Positions 42,476-50,499 of a DNA stretch of 50,499 nt are shown here, in pieces. Both the position numbers and the translations under genes were made by a program. A model generated the notes under the pieces. It made no database searches. It worked only from the letters and a program-made list of their open reading frames with translations, and was not told the DNA's origin. How positions within the stretch are numbered: the stretch's first letter is position 1; each line of letters begins with the position of its first letter. Source of the DNA: Pseudomonadota bacterium (lineage in GTDB: Bacteria > Pseudomonadota > Alphaproteobacteria > Micropepsales > Micropepsaceae); NCBI GenBank assembly GCA_016201105.1, contig JACQDN010000077.1, positions 1-50,499 on the forward strand. The letters run 5' to 3'.

Positions 42476-43270
42476 TTACCCCCGCCGCTTGACCATCATC
42501 TGCTTGATTTCGCCGATGGCTTGCGCGGGGTTCAAGCCTTTGGGGCAGGTGTCGGCACAATTCATGATGGTGTGGCAGCGATAGAGCCGGAACGGATCTT
42601 CGAGATTGTCGAGGCGTTCGCCGGTGGCTTCGTCGCGGCTGTCGGCGATCCAGCGATAGGATTGCAGAAGCGCCGCGGGACCGAGATAGCGCTCCGAATT
42701 CCACCAGTAGCTCGGGCACGACGTCGAGCAGCAGGCGCAGAGGATGCATTCGTAGAGCCCGTCGAGCTTGCCGCGTTCTTCCGGCGACTGCTTCCATTCT
42801 TTTTCCGGCGTCGAGGTCTTGGTCTGCAGATAGGGCTGGATCGAGGCGTACTGCGCGTAGAAATTCGTCATATCCGGCACGAGGTCTTTGACGACCGGCA
42901 GGTGCGGCAAGGGATAGACGCTGACCGAGCCCGAAACATCGGCGATCGCCTTGGTGCAGGCGAGCGTGTTGCGTCCGCCGATGTTCATGGCGCAGGAGCC
43001 GCATACCCCTTCGCGGCAGGAGCGGCGGAAGGTCAGCGTGGGATAGATCTCGTTCTTGATCTTGATGAGCGCGTCCAGAACCATCGGGCCGCAGCTCTCC
43101 AGATCGACGCGATAGGTATCGACGCGGGGATTGGCGCCGTCCTCCGGATCGTAGCGGTAGACGCGGAAGTCCTTCGTGCGCTTCGGCTTCTTGCCGTTGG
43201 CGGTGACGGGACCCGGCCACTTCTTGCCCTTCTTCACTTTGCTGCCGCGGGGCAATGTCAGCTGGACCAT
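42476..43270 (-). CDS. sdhB: Succinate dehydrogenase iron-sulfur subunit
   Basis: 264 aa from ATG 43270, with AAGG upstream. Three Fe-S motifs: [15 protein letters not shown] ... C for [2Fe-2S], [12 protein letters not shown] for [4Fe-4S], and [17 protein letters not shown] for [3Fe-4S]. The N-terminus is Lys-rich ([10 protein letters not shown]). SdhB passes electrons from FAD in SdhA to quinone. It is 5.6 kb away from sdhCDA and on the opposite strand, whereas alphaproteobacterial sdh genes usually run CDAB. Confidence 0.97.
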   Translation of the reverse strand: MVQLTLPRGSKVKKGKKWPGPVTANGKKPKRTKDFRVYRYDPEDGANPRVDTYRVDLESCGPMVLDALIKIKNEIYPTLTFRRSCREGVCGSCAMNIGGRNTLACTKAIADVSGSVSVYPLPHLPVVKDLVPDMTNFYAQYASIQPYLQTKTSTPEKEWKQSPEERGKLDGLYECILCACCSTSCPSYWWNSERYLGPAALLQSYRWIADSRDEATGERLDNLEDPFRLYRCHTIMNCADTCPKGLNPAQAIGEIKQMMVKRRG

Positions 43271-43358
43271 GAATCGCCTTCTGTCGTTTTGGCCGAATAG
43301 CGCTGGTTTGGTACTAGCAAACACCTTCAGGGCTGGCAACGCCGCGCGTGATCCCGCG

Positions 43359-44708
43359 TCAAACAGCAGGGGTGACGGGCATGATCTGATGCCAGTCCAG
43401 CCGCCGGGTCACGAACATCGTGGTGCCGAGCGCGCCGAAGATGAGCAGGCTGCCGACCAGCATCGCATAATCCTCCTGGATCAGGATGACGTAAAGCAGG
43501 CTGTACAGCAGCGACAGGATCGCGAAGAGAATCACAGCTCGGAGCCTGCTCTTGAGCACGCTGGAGGCGTAGAGACAGGTCATCACGATCGTGCCGCCCA
43601 TCGCCAGCAGATAGGCGATGCCAAATCCCAGATGCTCGGCGAACGACAGAAGCAGGAGATAGAAGAGCACCTGCGCCGCGCCGATCATGGCGTAGTGCGC
43701 GGCATGCAGGCGGGTGCCGGCGACCAGTTCGACGATGAAGAAGACGAGGAACGCCAAGCCGACGAACATGACGGCATACTTTAGCGAGCGTTGAACGAGT
43801 TGGTAGAAATCCACCGACTGGTAGAAGCGCACGCCGAAATTCATGGAAAAGACTTTGCCCAGGGAATCCGAGCTCAGGATTTGGCCGAAACCGCGCGCCA
43901 GATACGGCACGCTCCAATGCGCATCGAAACCCTTGGTATCGATACGCCGATCACTCGGCAGGAAGGCACCGAAGAAACTCGGATCCGGCCATGCCGACGC
44001 GATGTGCGCGGTCGTCTGCTCGCCAAGCGGCGACAGGCTGAGTTCGCGCGATCCGCGCAGCGATATCGCAACGTTGAGATCGAGATCGCCCGAACCGGCA
44101 TTGAGATCGAGGGGCGCGTGAATGCCGCCGGTTTCAGAATATTGCACGCCAAGTCCCGGCTGAAACGCGGCGTTGTGCCCGTTCACCTGCAGCGTCACAT
44201 TGCCGACAAGCCCACGGACATCGCTAACGGCAACCGAAACGAACGCCTCGTTCCAATGGATCTTTGCGCTGTCGGGATGAAAGCTCGCAATTGTCGCGCG
44301 ATCGAATTTGGCATGCATCTTGAGGCCGCTGCGATAGACGGGCACCCCGAAAATTCCGCGCCAACGCATTCCTGTGTCGGCTGCGGCGTCGATGTCCAGT
44401 TGCTTGGGCATCACAACGGCCGTCAGGCGATGAGTTGTCCAGACCTGCGTGCCGTTGACGACTTCCGCGCTGGTGACGTCGTAGGGAACGAACAACATCG
44501 GACCGGTGACGGTTTGGGTCCCACCCCAGCCGGAGGCAATATCCTGCGTTGCCTCGCCAGCCCGCCCTTCCCGCTCGTCAAGCGCCAATTGGATGAAGAA
44601 CAACGGCACGGCCATCAAAATCGTCAGCAAAACGATCAAGGCCAATTTGAATGCCGGCGAACGTAGTCCCGCTCGTGGGACAGTGTGCGGTGCTGCCGCG
44701 TCTGCCAT
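43359..44708 (-). CDS. creD: CreD-family inner-membrane protein
   Basis: 449 aa from ATG 44708, with GGAGGGG upstream. An N-terminal helix (about residues 20-43) is followed by a large periplasmic domain ([60 protein letters not shown]) and about five C-terminal helices from about 325 ([25 protein letters not shown]). This is the E. coli CreD layout. CreD is linked to envelope stress and the CreBC system, which is not seen here. Its function is still poorly known. Confidence 0.92.
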   Translation of the reverse strand: MADAAAPHTVPRAGLRSPAFKLALIVLLTILMAVPLFFIQLALDEREGRAGEATQDIASGWGGTQTVTGPMLFVPYDVTSAEVVNGTQVWTTHRLTAVVMPKQLDIDAAADTGMRWRGIFGVPVYRSGLKMHAKFDRATIASFHPDSAKIHWNEAFVSVAVSDVRGLVGNVTLQVNGHNAAFQPGLGVQYSETGGIHAPLDLNAGSGDLDLNVAISLRGSRELSLSPLGEQTTAHIASAWPDPSFFGAFLPSDRRIDTKGFDAHWSVPYLARGFGQILSSDSLGKVFSMNFGVRFYQSVDFYQLVQRSLKYAVMFVGLAFLVFFIVELVAGTRLHAAHYAMIGAAQVLFYLLLLSFAEHLGFGIAYLLAMGGTIVMTCLYASSVLKSRLRAVILFAILSLLYSLLYVILIQEDYAMLVGSLLIFGALGTTMFVTRRLDWHQIMPVTPAV

Positions 44709-44833
44709 CGGACCCCTCCGTGTTGGGCGCGCGATGGATAGGAGCCGATCGAGGCGCAATCGCGGCGTCGCGATGGCGCGACCGCGACGATTTCAAATCA
44801 TCAAAGCGGATGACCGCGAGTTAACAACAGCGG

Positions 44834-46564
44834 CTACGACATTCCATATTGCTCGAAGATCCAGCCGATCTCGACGGGCTCGTCGGTGAGCGCGCCACTG
44901 ATGACGAGTTGCTCGGTGCGCCGCACGAGGCCGTTGCCCAGATAGATGCTTTCCTCGATCGACAGTGAGCCGCCGCCGGAGCGGAAGCGCCAACCGTCGC
45001 CGTTGGGCAGCTTGAGCAAGACGTCGCCGCTTTGCGCGTTCGAGACGCGCACTTCGGGATGGATGTGAAAGCGTACCGAGAACGGGACGGGATCGCGGTT
45101 GCGATGCTTGGGATCGGGCAACAGCCGGTCGCGTCCGGTGAGCGAGGCGCCATGCGGCGCCAACGTCATCGCACGCTCGTGGGTGATGGCGAATTGCGCC
45201 ACGTAGCCGTCATGCGAGGCCTCGACCGTCCAGCCATGCGAGGTTTCCATGCGATTGGTGGTGATGGTCCTGGGGCCGCCCAAGAGCCGCGCGCCGGCAA
45301 TGTCGCGCGCAAGACCGGGCGCGAGGATGGCGGCCATCGAAGTATCGTCCAGGGTGACGGTGGAGTGCGCTGCCGTTGCCCGCATCGCATCTTCCCACTC
45401 GCCCTTCTTGTCGGACGCGGCGCCGCAATTGACGACGACCCTTTGCGAACCGCTGCTGAATTCGAACGCGAGACAGCCGGCATGCGCATCGCCGGAATAC
45501 GCGCCCTTCGGCGGGGTGCCGCAATCCAGCAGCGCCAGCACGCGGCCCGCCACCAGGCGCTGATAGCCGGAGTGCGGCGCGAAGACGAAAGGCTGGCCGC
45601 GCACTTCGTCGCGCGCCAAAAGCCCCGCGATCATCTTGGGTTCGCTCTCGCTGGCGCCGTTGAAAAGCGCCATGCCGCCGTCGCCGTGGCGGAAGAAGCG
45701 CACCATCGGCGCCATGCGGTCATGGGCGCTGCGGACAGCCTGCGGAACGTCGCGGCCGATGGCGGTCAGCGCGTCGCACACCATCACCACAAGCCGGTAG
45801 GCGTGGACGAGCGTTTCCGGCGAGCGCGAGACGTGACCGCCGTCGGGAAGGACCTGTTCGGCAAGCTCTTCTTGCAGACGGTTCAATCCGCTTTGCAGAC
45901 GTTTTGCATCGTCCAGGCAGGCCCCTGACAGCGCATAGGCCGCGGCCGCTTCCAGCCGCGGCAGGCCGGGAGCTGCTTCCTTCGAGACGCGCGCCAACAG
46001 CCGCGCCTGTTCGCGCAAGGAGACGAACAGCTTGGAGCGCCACAGCACATCGGAATTTGCCAGCACCAGCCTGCCATGTGCGAAAATGTTGATCAGGCGG
46101 CGCGCGGTGACGTCCGGCGCCCAGGCGGGTTCGGAATAGCGCGGATAGCGCCTCAGCCACTGCGAGATGAGATTGGTGGCGAGCGTGCGCGCCGCATCGC
46201 CGCCCGCCGCCGACAGGGGCGCAAGCCAGGCAAAACCGTGCAAATCGCGAAGCCAGGCCAGCGATGGAGCGGGCTGCTCGAAGATCGAACCTTCCGTCAC
46301 ATCAACGGCTTCGCCAGCGAAGCGAAAGCGCCCTCTGAGCAGCGCTTCGGCATCTTCCAAGCGCCGCGAAGAACCATCGTAGGGATGAAAGACGATATGG
46401 TCGGCGAGCTTTCCGGTGAGGAAACGGCGGTAGAGCCAGCCCCGCCGCCAGAAGACGCGCAATGGCCGTAACAGGCGCCGGAGCAGTACGCCGGCCACTT
46501 CGGGCAGAAGACTTAAAGGCGGCCTGCGCCGCGCCTTGGAATTGGTTCTTGCCCCGCCCGCCAC
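44834..46564 (-). CDS. Heparinase II/III family protein
   Basis: 576 aa from GTG 46564, just 4 bases after the rpe stop. The N-terminal half is an alpha-toroid (WLRDLHGFAWLAPLSAAGG, LISQWLRRYPRYSEPAWAPDVTARRLINIFAHG). The C-terminal beta-sandwich contains GDAHAGCLAFEFSSGSQRVVVNCGA and AAHSTVTLDD, the family core. Members are polysaccharide lyases or related envelope enzymes; no catalytic set could be confirmed. The rpe-heparinase neighbourhood is also found in other alphaproteobacteria. Confidence 0.9.
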   Translation of the reverse strand: MAGGARTNSKARRRPPLSLLPEVAGVLLRRLLRPLRVFWRRGWLYRRFLTGKLADHIVFHPYDGSSRRLEDAEALLRGRFRFAGEAVDVTEGSIFEQPAPSLAWLRDLHGFAWLAPLSAAGGDAARTLATNLISQWLRRYPRYSEPAWAPDVTARRLINIFAHGRLVLANSDVLWRSKLFVSLREQARLLARVSKEAAPGLPRLEAAAAYALSGACLDDAKRLQSGLNRLQEELAEQVLPDGGHVSRSPETLVHAYRLVVMVCDALTAIGRDVPQAVRSAHDRMAPMVRFFRHGDGGMALFNGASESEPKMIAGLLARDEVRGQPFVFAPHSGYQRLVAGRVLALLDCGTPPKGAYSGDAHAGCLAFEFSSGSQRVVVNCGAASDKKGEWEDAMRATAAHSTVTLDDTSMAAILAPGLARDIAGARLLGGPRTITTNRMETSHGWTVEASHDGYVAQFAITHERAMTLAPHGASLTGRDRLLPDPKHRNRDPVPFSVRFHIHPEVRVSNAQSGDVLLKLPNGDGWRFRSGGGSLSIEESIYLGNGLVRRTEQLVISGALTDEPVEIGWIFEQYGMS

Positions 46565-46568
46565 AGGC

Positions 46569-47228
46569 TTACCCGCGCAAGGCGGCGATGTTGGCGGCGT
46601 AAGCGGACGCTCCACCCTTGAAAACCGCCGTGCCGGCGACGAGCACATTGGCGCCGGCAGCGATCGCCTGCCTCGCCGTTTCCGGTGTGATACCGCCATC
46701 GACTTCCAGCGCAATGTCGCGGCCCGTTTTGGCGATGCGATTGGCGGCGGCTTCGATCTTCTTGAGCTGGCTGGCGATGAAGGATTGCCCGCCGAAGCCG
46801 GGATTGACCGACATGACGAGAATGAGATCGACCAGATCGATCACATTGTCGATCGCTTCGATGGGCGTGCCCGGATTGAGGACAACGCCGGCTTTCTTGC
46901 CCAGCGAGCGGATCAACTGCAGCGTGCGGTGAATGTGCGGACCGGATTCGGGATGCACGGTGATGCCGTCGGCGCCGGCATCGGCAAAGGCCTGCACGAA
47001 GGGATCGACCGGCGCGATCATCAGATGCACGTCGAACGGCGCCTTGGAATGGGGCCTTAGCGCCTTGATGACGGCCGGTCCGATAGTGAGGTTGGGCACG
47101 AAGTGGCCGTCCATCACGTCGATGTGGATGAGATCGGCGCCCGCTTTGGTCACCGCTTCGATCTCGGCGCCCAGGCGCGCAAAATCGGCCGAAAGAATGG
47201 AAGGCGCGATGCGGATTGGGGTTGCCAT
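46569..47228 (-). CDS. rpe: Ribulose-phosphate 3-epimerase
   Basis: 219 aa TIM barrel. Motifs: PSILSADFARLGAE, HIDVMDGHFVPNLTIGP, DVHLMIAPVD, VMSVNPGFGGQSFI, and LEVDGGITPETA. These supply the metal-binding His/Asp set. The enzyme interconverts ribulose-5-phosphate and xylulose-5-phosphate in the pentose phosphate cycle. It begins 8 bases after the upstream membrane-protein gene and is followed at once by the heparinase-family gene. Confidence 0.98.
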   Translation of the reverse strand: MATPIRIAPSILSADFARLGAEIEAVTKAGADLIHIDVMDGHFVPNLTIGPAVIKALRPHSKAPFDVHLMIAPVDPFVQAFADAGADGITVHPESGPHIHRTLQLIRSLGKKAGVVLNPGTPIEAIDNVIDLVDLILVMSVNPGFGGQSFIASQLKKIEAAANRIAKTGRDIALEVDGGITPETARQAIAAGANVLVAGTAVFKGGASAYAANIAALRG

Positions 47229-47236
47229 GTGGCCCC

Positions 47237-48667
47237 TTAAGTGCCGGATTCGACCGCCCGCCGCAAGGAAAACTCCAGCTTCGGCGCCACTGTCAGCGCC
47301 AGCACGAAGGTGGGAAGCCAGATCAGGCGCGACTGATAGCGCCCATGAGGGCCCGAAAGCGCGCCGCAGATCAGCGCGTTGCCCATCAAGGCCACAAACA
47401 CGAAAGCGGGAAGAATCAACGCACGCCAGTCGCGGCGGCGGATATCCACAAGCAGCAGCCAGCCAAGCGCGAGCTGCGAAAGGATCGCGACGCTGACGTG
47501 CACGATGTTGAGAGGCAGGAAATGGAAGTCCGCGCGCTGCTGGCGGGCCGAGGTGTAGGCGCGCATCTGGTGGGGGATGAAGCGCTCGAATTCGGCATTC
47601 AGCACCCATTCCTGCGGCTCGATGCCGTCGCCGGTGAGGAAATAGCCGAACTGGACGGCGGCGTTCTTGAAGACGGCCACGGTCACCGCGAAGGGATAGC
47701 GTTTGAGGATCTCGTTCACCACCCGGTCGGATTCCACCTCGCTGCCTTCAAACCGTCCAAGCTTGGTGAAGACGCTGTGCGTCTCCCAAAGATAGGCGTC
47801 GGCGTTCTTTGGCAGCTCATTCCTGAACTTGCAGAGCTTGTACTGGGGATCAGGACATTCTTCGGCCAGAAAGCGTTTGACCAATCCGTCCTGCAGCATG
47901 CGGGCAAAGACGAAAACCGGACCGGAGCGGCTGACGAAGACCTGTTGGGTAAGCGCATAGTTCGCCACCAGAACGAGCGAAAGCCCGCAGGCGAAACAAG
48001 CCATCGGTGCCCACGCGTTCGCGCGCGGCAGATCCAACCGCTTTTGCCAGAACACCAAAGCCAGACGGTAGAGCACGACGGCGCCTGCAAGGCCGGCGCC
48101 GAGACCGAAATGCGATGGGTGGGACGCGATGGCAAAGGCGCCGATCAGAAAGACGAAGAAAGCGCGCGCGATGCCCATCTCCTTTAGACGGAAAGCGAGC
48201 AGCCAGACGCAGAGCACCGTCACGCCGGCGAAGATGTCGGGCTCGAGCTGACCGGCATACCAGGCAATGCCGGTGAGGAACGAAAGCGCCGCGACCAGGC
48301 CGAGGAGATTCCACAAGGATGTCTCGCGCGCTTCGGCGCGGGCAAACTGCACCAGCACGAAGGACGTCAGCAGCGACTGCGCGATGACGACCCACCACAG
48401 GCTCGTCTCGCCGCCGGCATAGTTCAGAAAGAACGAATAAACGGCGCCGCGCTCCGGCACGAAGACATGCCCCATGCCTTGCAAGATGTAGGCGCCGGTA
48501 TCGAAGAAGGTGATGGGAAAGCCGTTCCAAATGGCGATCACGAGCAGAACCGGACAAAGCGCCATGACCGCCGCAGCTTCGTAGAGCGGCGAGGACAGCG
48601 GTGCCACGGGCAGGCGCAGTGCCGTAAAGGGTTCGCGCGCAACCGCCGCGCGATCTTCCGCAGTCAT
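47237..48667 (-). CDS. Polytopic membrane protein, glycosyltransferase-like, unknown function
   Basis: 476 aa from ATG 48667, with GAGGG about 8 bases upstream; longer readings would run into the sdhC promoter. About 9-11 hydrophobic helices and a short soluble loop (KRFLAEECPDPQYKLCKFRNELPKNADAYLW) facing one side. The general layout (YILQGMGHVFVPERG, then an Asp-rich first loop, FDTGAYI) recalls GT-C type membrane glycosyltransferases such as GT39/GT87, but no confirming motif was found. It heads an operon with rpe and the heparinase gene. Confidence 0.82.
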   Translation of the reverse strand: MTAEDRAAVAREPFTALRLPVAPLSSPLYEAAAVMALCPVLLVIAIWNGFPITFFDTGAYILQGMGHVFVPERGAVYSFFLNYAGGETSLWWVVIAQSLLTSFVLVQFARAEARETSLWNLLGLVAALSFLTGIAWYAGQLEPDIFAGVTVLCVWLLAFRLKEMGIARAFFVFLIGAFAIASHPSHFGLGAGLAGAVVLYRLALVFWQKRLDLPRANAWAPMACFACGLSLVLVANYALTQQVFVSRSGPVFVFARMLQDGLVKRFLAEECPDPQYKLCKFRNELPKNADAYLWETHSVFTKLGRFEGSEVESDRVVNEILKRYPFAVTVAVFKNAAVQFGYFLTGDGIEPQEWVLNAEFERFIPHQMRAYTSARQQRADFHFLPLNIVHVSVAILSQLALGWLLLVDIRRRDWRALILPAFVFVALMGNALICGALSGPHGRYQSRLIWLPTFVLALTVAPKLEFSLRRAVESGT

Positions 48668-48837
48668 CGCCGCACCCTCACCCCGCTCCAAGGCTGGACA
48701 ATGCCGAATCACACGCGGGCACGCAAAGGGGCGCATCGTCCGAGAGCCGTTTGAGACTTCCATCGCCCAATCCAGCGATGCGAATTTGCGGGCCGCAGAG
48801 ACGAGACAGAGCGCGGCAAACCGCCCGTTTCCCGCGG

Positions 48838-48865
48838 TTGACTGGGGCGCTCCCGACCCTACACT
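48838..48865 (+). promoter_or_regulatory. Candidate sigma-70 promoter for sdhCDA
   Basis: TTGACT (48838-48843), 16-base spacer, TACACT (48860-48865). The -35 matches five of six positions of TTGACA and the -10 four of six of TATAAT. The start codon of sdhC is at 48902, giving a leader of about 30 bases. The rest of 48668-48901 holds no other clear feature. Confidence 0.5.
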
Positions 48866-48901
48866 CCCGCCCGCTTCGCTAAAGGTTTTTCGGGGAATTT
48901 C

Positions 48902-49327
48902 ATGGCGGATAATCCGCAGGTCCAGACGCGGCACCCTCGCCCGCTTTCCCCCTTCCTCACCGTCTATCGCTGGCCCGTCACGATGGCGACCTCGATCACC
49001 CATCGCGTGACGGGCGTTGGAATTTCGGCCGGCCTGATCCTGATCGCCTGGTGGCTCGTCGCGCTGACACGCGAGCCGGAGCAATACGACTTGTTCGTTT
49101 GGGTGGTTTCGGGTCCCTTGGGACAGATCGTGCTGTTCGGTTTCGTGTGGGCGCTCGCCTTCCACCTGCTCAACGGCATCCGCCATCTGATGTGGGATAT
49201 GGGTTACGGCTTCAAGGTGCCGACCGCCAACAAAACCGGCGTGCTGGTCGTCACGCTTTCGGTTCTGCTCGCCATCGGCGTTTTCGTGTTCGCCCACATG
49301 GAAGCGGGCGTGGGAGCGCCGCTATGA
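48902..49327 (+). CDS. sdhC: Succinate dehydrogenase cytochrome b556 subunit
   Basis: 141 aa with three TM helices. The start RPLSPFLTVYRWPVTMATSITHRVTGVGIS (SPHLTxYR plus the Ser/His quinone-site helix) and HLLNGIRHLMWDMGYGF with the haem-ligand His are family hallmarks. It anchors SdhAB and binds ubiquinone and haem b. The stop overlaps the sdhD start (ATGA at 49324-49327). Confidence 0.97.
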   Translation: MADNPQVQTRHPRPLSPFLTVYRWPVTMATSITHRVTGVGISAGLILIAWWLVALTREPEQYDLFVWVVSGPLGQIVLFGFVWALAFHLLNGIRHLMWDMGYGFKVPTANKTGVLVVTLSVLLAIGVFVFAHMEAGVGAPL

Positions 49328-49695
49328 AACTGGAAACGCCGCTGCATCGCGTCCAGGGCCTGGGCGCCGCCCATTCGGGCACGACACATTTTTGGCGCCA
49401 GCGGGTCACGGCCGCGGCGCTGGTGCCGTTGACGATCTGGTTCGGCTACGCCGTGCTGCATCTGATCGGCGCACAGCAGGTCATGGTGCTCTCGTTCTTC
49501 CAGCATCCGCTCAACATGGCGCTGATGGGCCTCTTCATGCTGGCCGCGACCGTGCACATGGTGCTGGGCCTGCAAGTCGTCATCGAAGATTACGTCCACA
49601 CCGAAGGCACGAAGATCCTGCTTCTGCTTCTGGCGCGCGGAATGGGCTGGCTGATCGGCGCGACCGCGCTGATTGCGCTCTTCAGCATGCGCTGA
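49324..49695 (+). CDS. sdhD: Succinate dehydrogenase membrane anchor subunit
   Basis: 123 aa with three TM helices. It starts METPLHRVQGLGAAHSGTTHFWRQRVTAAALVPLTIWF, and the second half holds TVHMVLGLQVVIEDYVH with the conserved His and Asp-Tyr of the quinone site. It forms the membrane pair with SdhC. sdhA starts 15 bases after its stop. Confidence 0.96.
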   Translation: MKLETPLHRVQGLGAAHSGTTHFWRQRVTAAALVPLTIWFGYAVLHLIGAQQVMVLSFFQHPLNMALMGLFMLAATVHMVLGLQVVIEDYVHTEGTKILLLLLARGMGWLIGATALIALFSMR

Positions 49696-49710
49696 CTTGG
49701 AACACACGCT

Positions 49711-50499
49711 ATGACCGCTTATCCCATCACCGATCATGTTTTCGACGTCGTTGTCGTCGGCGCGGGCGGCTCGGGCCTGCGCGCGACGCTGGAATGCGCC
49801 ACCAGCGGGCTCAAGACCGCCTGCATCAGCAAAGTCTTTCCTACCCGCAGCCATACGGTCGCCGCCCAAGGCGGCGTCGCCGCCGCACTCGGCAACATGG
49901 GCGAAGACGATTGGCGCTGGCACATGTACGACACCGTCAAGGGTTCGGACTGGCTGGGCGATCAGGACGCCATCGAATATCTCTGCCGCAACGCGCCGGA
50001 AGCGGTTTACGAACTCGACCATTTCGGCCTGCCGTTCAGCCGCACCGAAGACGGCAAGATCTATCAGCGCGCTTTCGGCGGCATGACCAGCCATTACGGC
50101 AAAGGCATCGCCCAGCGCACCGCCGCCGCCGCCGACCGCACCGGTCACGCGATGCTGCACACGCTCTACGGCCAATGCGTAAAGCACGAAGTGAATTTCT
50201 TCGTCGAATATTTCGCGCTCGATCTGATCGTCGACGAAGGCGTGGTGCGCGGCGTGATGGCGTGGAATCTGGACGACGGCTCCATCCATCGCTTCCGCGC
50301 CCACAAAGTGATCCTGGCGACCGGCGGCTATGGCCGCATCTATGCCACCTGCACCGGCGCCCACACCCAGACCGGCGACGGCAACGGCATGGTGCTGCGC
50401 GCCGGCCTGCCGCTGCAGGATATGGAGTTCATCCAATTCCATCCGACGGGCGTCTATGGCGCTGGCGTTCTCATCACCGAAGGGGTGCGCGGCGAAGGC
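49711..50499 (+). CDS. sdhA: Succinate dehydrogenase flavoprotein subunit (3' truncated by window)
   Basis: The first 263 codons are present, with no stop. The dinucleotide-binding [18 protein letters not shown] is followed by the covalent FAD site [10 protein letters not shown] (His48). [29 protein letters not shown] and [11 protein letters not shown] lie further on. SdhA oxidises succinate to fumarate. sdhB is not expected directly after it, since a copy is at 42476-43270, but the downstream region cannot be seen. Confidence 0.97.
   Translation, partial: MTAYPITDHVFDVVVVGAGGSGLRATLECATSGLKTACISKVFPTRSHTVAAQGGVAAALGNMGEDDWRWHMYDTVKGSDWLGDQDAIEYLCRNAPEAVYELDHFGLPFSRTEDGKIYQRAFGGMTSHYGKGIAQRTAAAADRTGHAMLHTLYGQCVKHEVNFFVEYFALDLIVDEGVVRGVMAWNLDDGSIHRFRAHKVILATGGYGRIYATCTGAHTQTGDGNGMVLRAGLPLQDMEFIQFHPTGVYGAGVLITEGVRGEG

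Noticed and set aside
48668..49297. N-terminal extension of the polytopic membrane protein up to 49297
   Set aside because: It would overlap sdhC on the other strand and the candidate sdhC promoter; the extension has no hydrophobic or family signal.

Overview
The window reads as chromosomal DNA of a GC-rich alphaproteobacterium. The supports are an atpHAGDC F1 cluster without the Fo genes, a CarD-type regulator tail, a Usg-family protein, an rpe/heparinase pair, sdhCDA, and many alphaproteobacterial-style SDR, VOC and MBL-fold genes. A Rhizomicrobium/Micropepsaceae-like organism is my guess, not something the sequence proves. No rRNA, tRNA, CRISPR array, prophage or insertion sequence was seen. 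Gene density is high, with many ATGA, GTGA and TGATG overlaps.

Layout. 1-0.4 kb: end of a CarD-like gene, its terminator and the first long palindromic repeat. 0.4-4.9 kb: a divergent efflux locus (SDR and DHA2-type MFS pump leftward; TetR regulator, hotdog thioesterase and HlyD/EmrA adaptor rightward) around a perfect TetR-type operator. 4.9-10.7 kb: secreted nuclease-like protein, a small membrane protein, HSDL2-like SDR, a 46-codon possible peptide precursor, an MBL-fold hydrolase, and a YceI / cytochrome b561 / YceI set with an AT-rich junction. 10.7-15.8 kb: TsaC/Sua5, a GlcD-like FAD oxidoreductase and a GH17-GT2 beta-glucan synthase. 15.9-25.6 kb: FKBP, NUDIX, a proteasome/HslV-like Ntn-hydrolase candidate with an unknown partner gene, SDR, GNAT, Hsp70-like, nitronate monooxygenase, LysE, AcuI, Usg and a thioesterase. 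25.7-34.1 kb: a usg 3' remnant, dihydroorotase, GT4, YgfZ, a VOC protein with a histone-H1-like tail overlapping tag, queD-queF, an FMN reductase / HxlR pair, an unknown gene and a secreted peroxiredoxin. 34.4-39.5 kb: atpHAGDC. 40-50.5 kb: ferritin-like and phospholipase D genes, sdhB (separate from sdhCDA), creD, heparinase-rpe-membrane protein, then sdhC-sdhD-sdhA running off the end.

The most striking non-coding feature is a set of long palindromic elements, about 95-300 bp each: eight in a modular A/B family, two of family C inside the atp operon, and two single elements (D and E). All twelve lie within about 35 bases of a stop codon, and none lies in a purely 5' position. Arms and side hairpins are shared between subfamilies in different combinations. 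Among proteins, the best candidates for something undescribed are the 414-aa proteasome-like protein (Thr2/Asp18 spacing as in HslV) with its coupled unknown partner, the VOC protein with a lysine-rich tail coupled to a DNA glycosylase, and a QueD homologue lacking the usual catalytic Cys while fused by overlap to queF.
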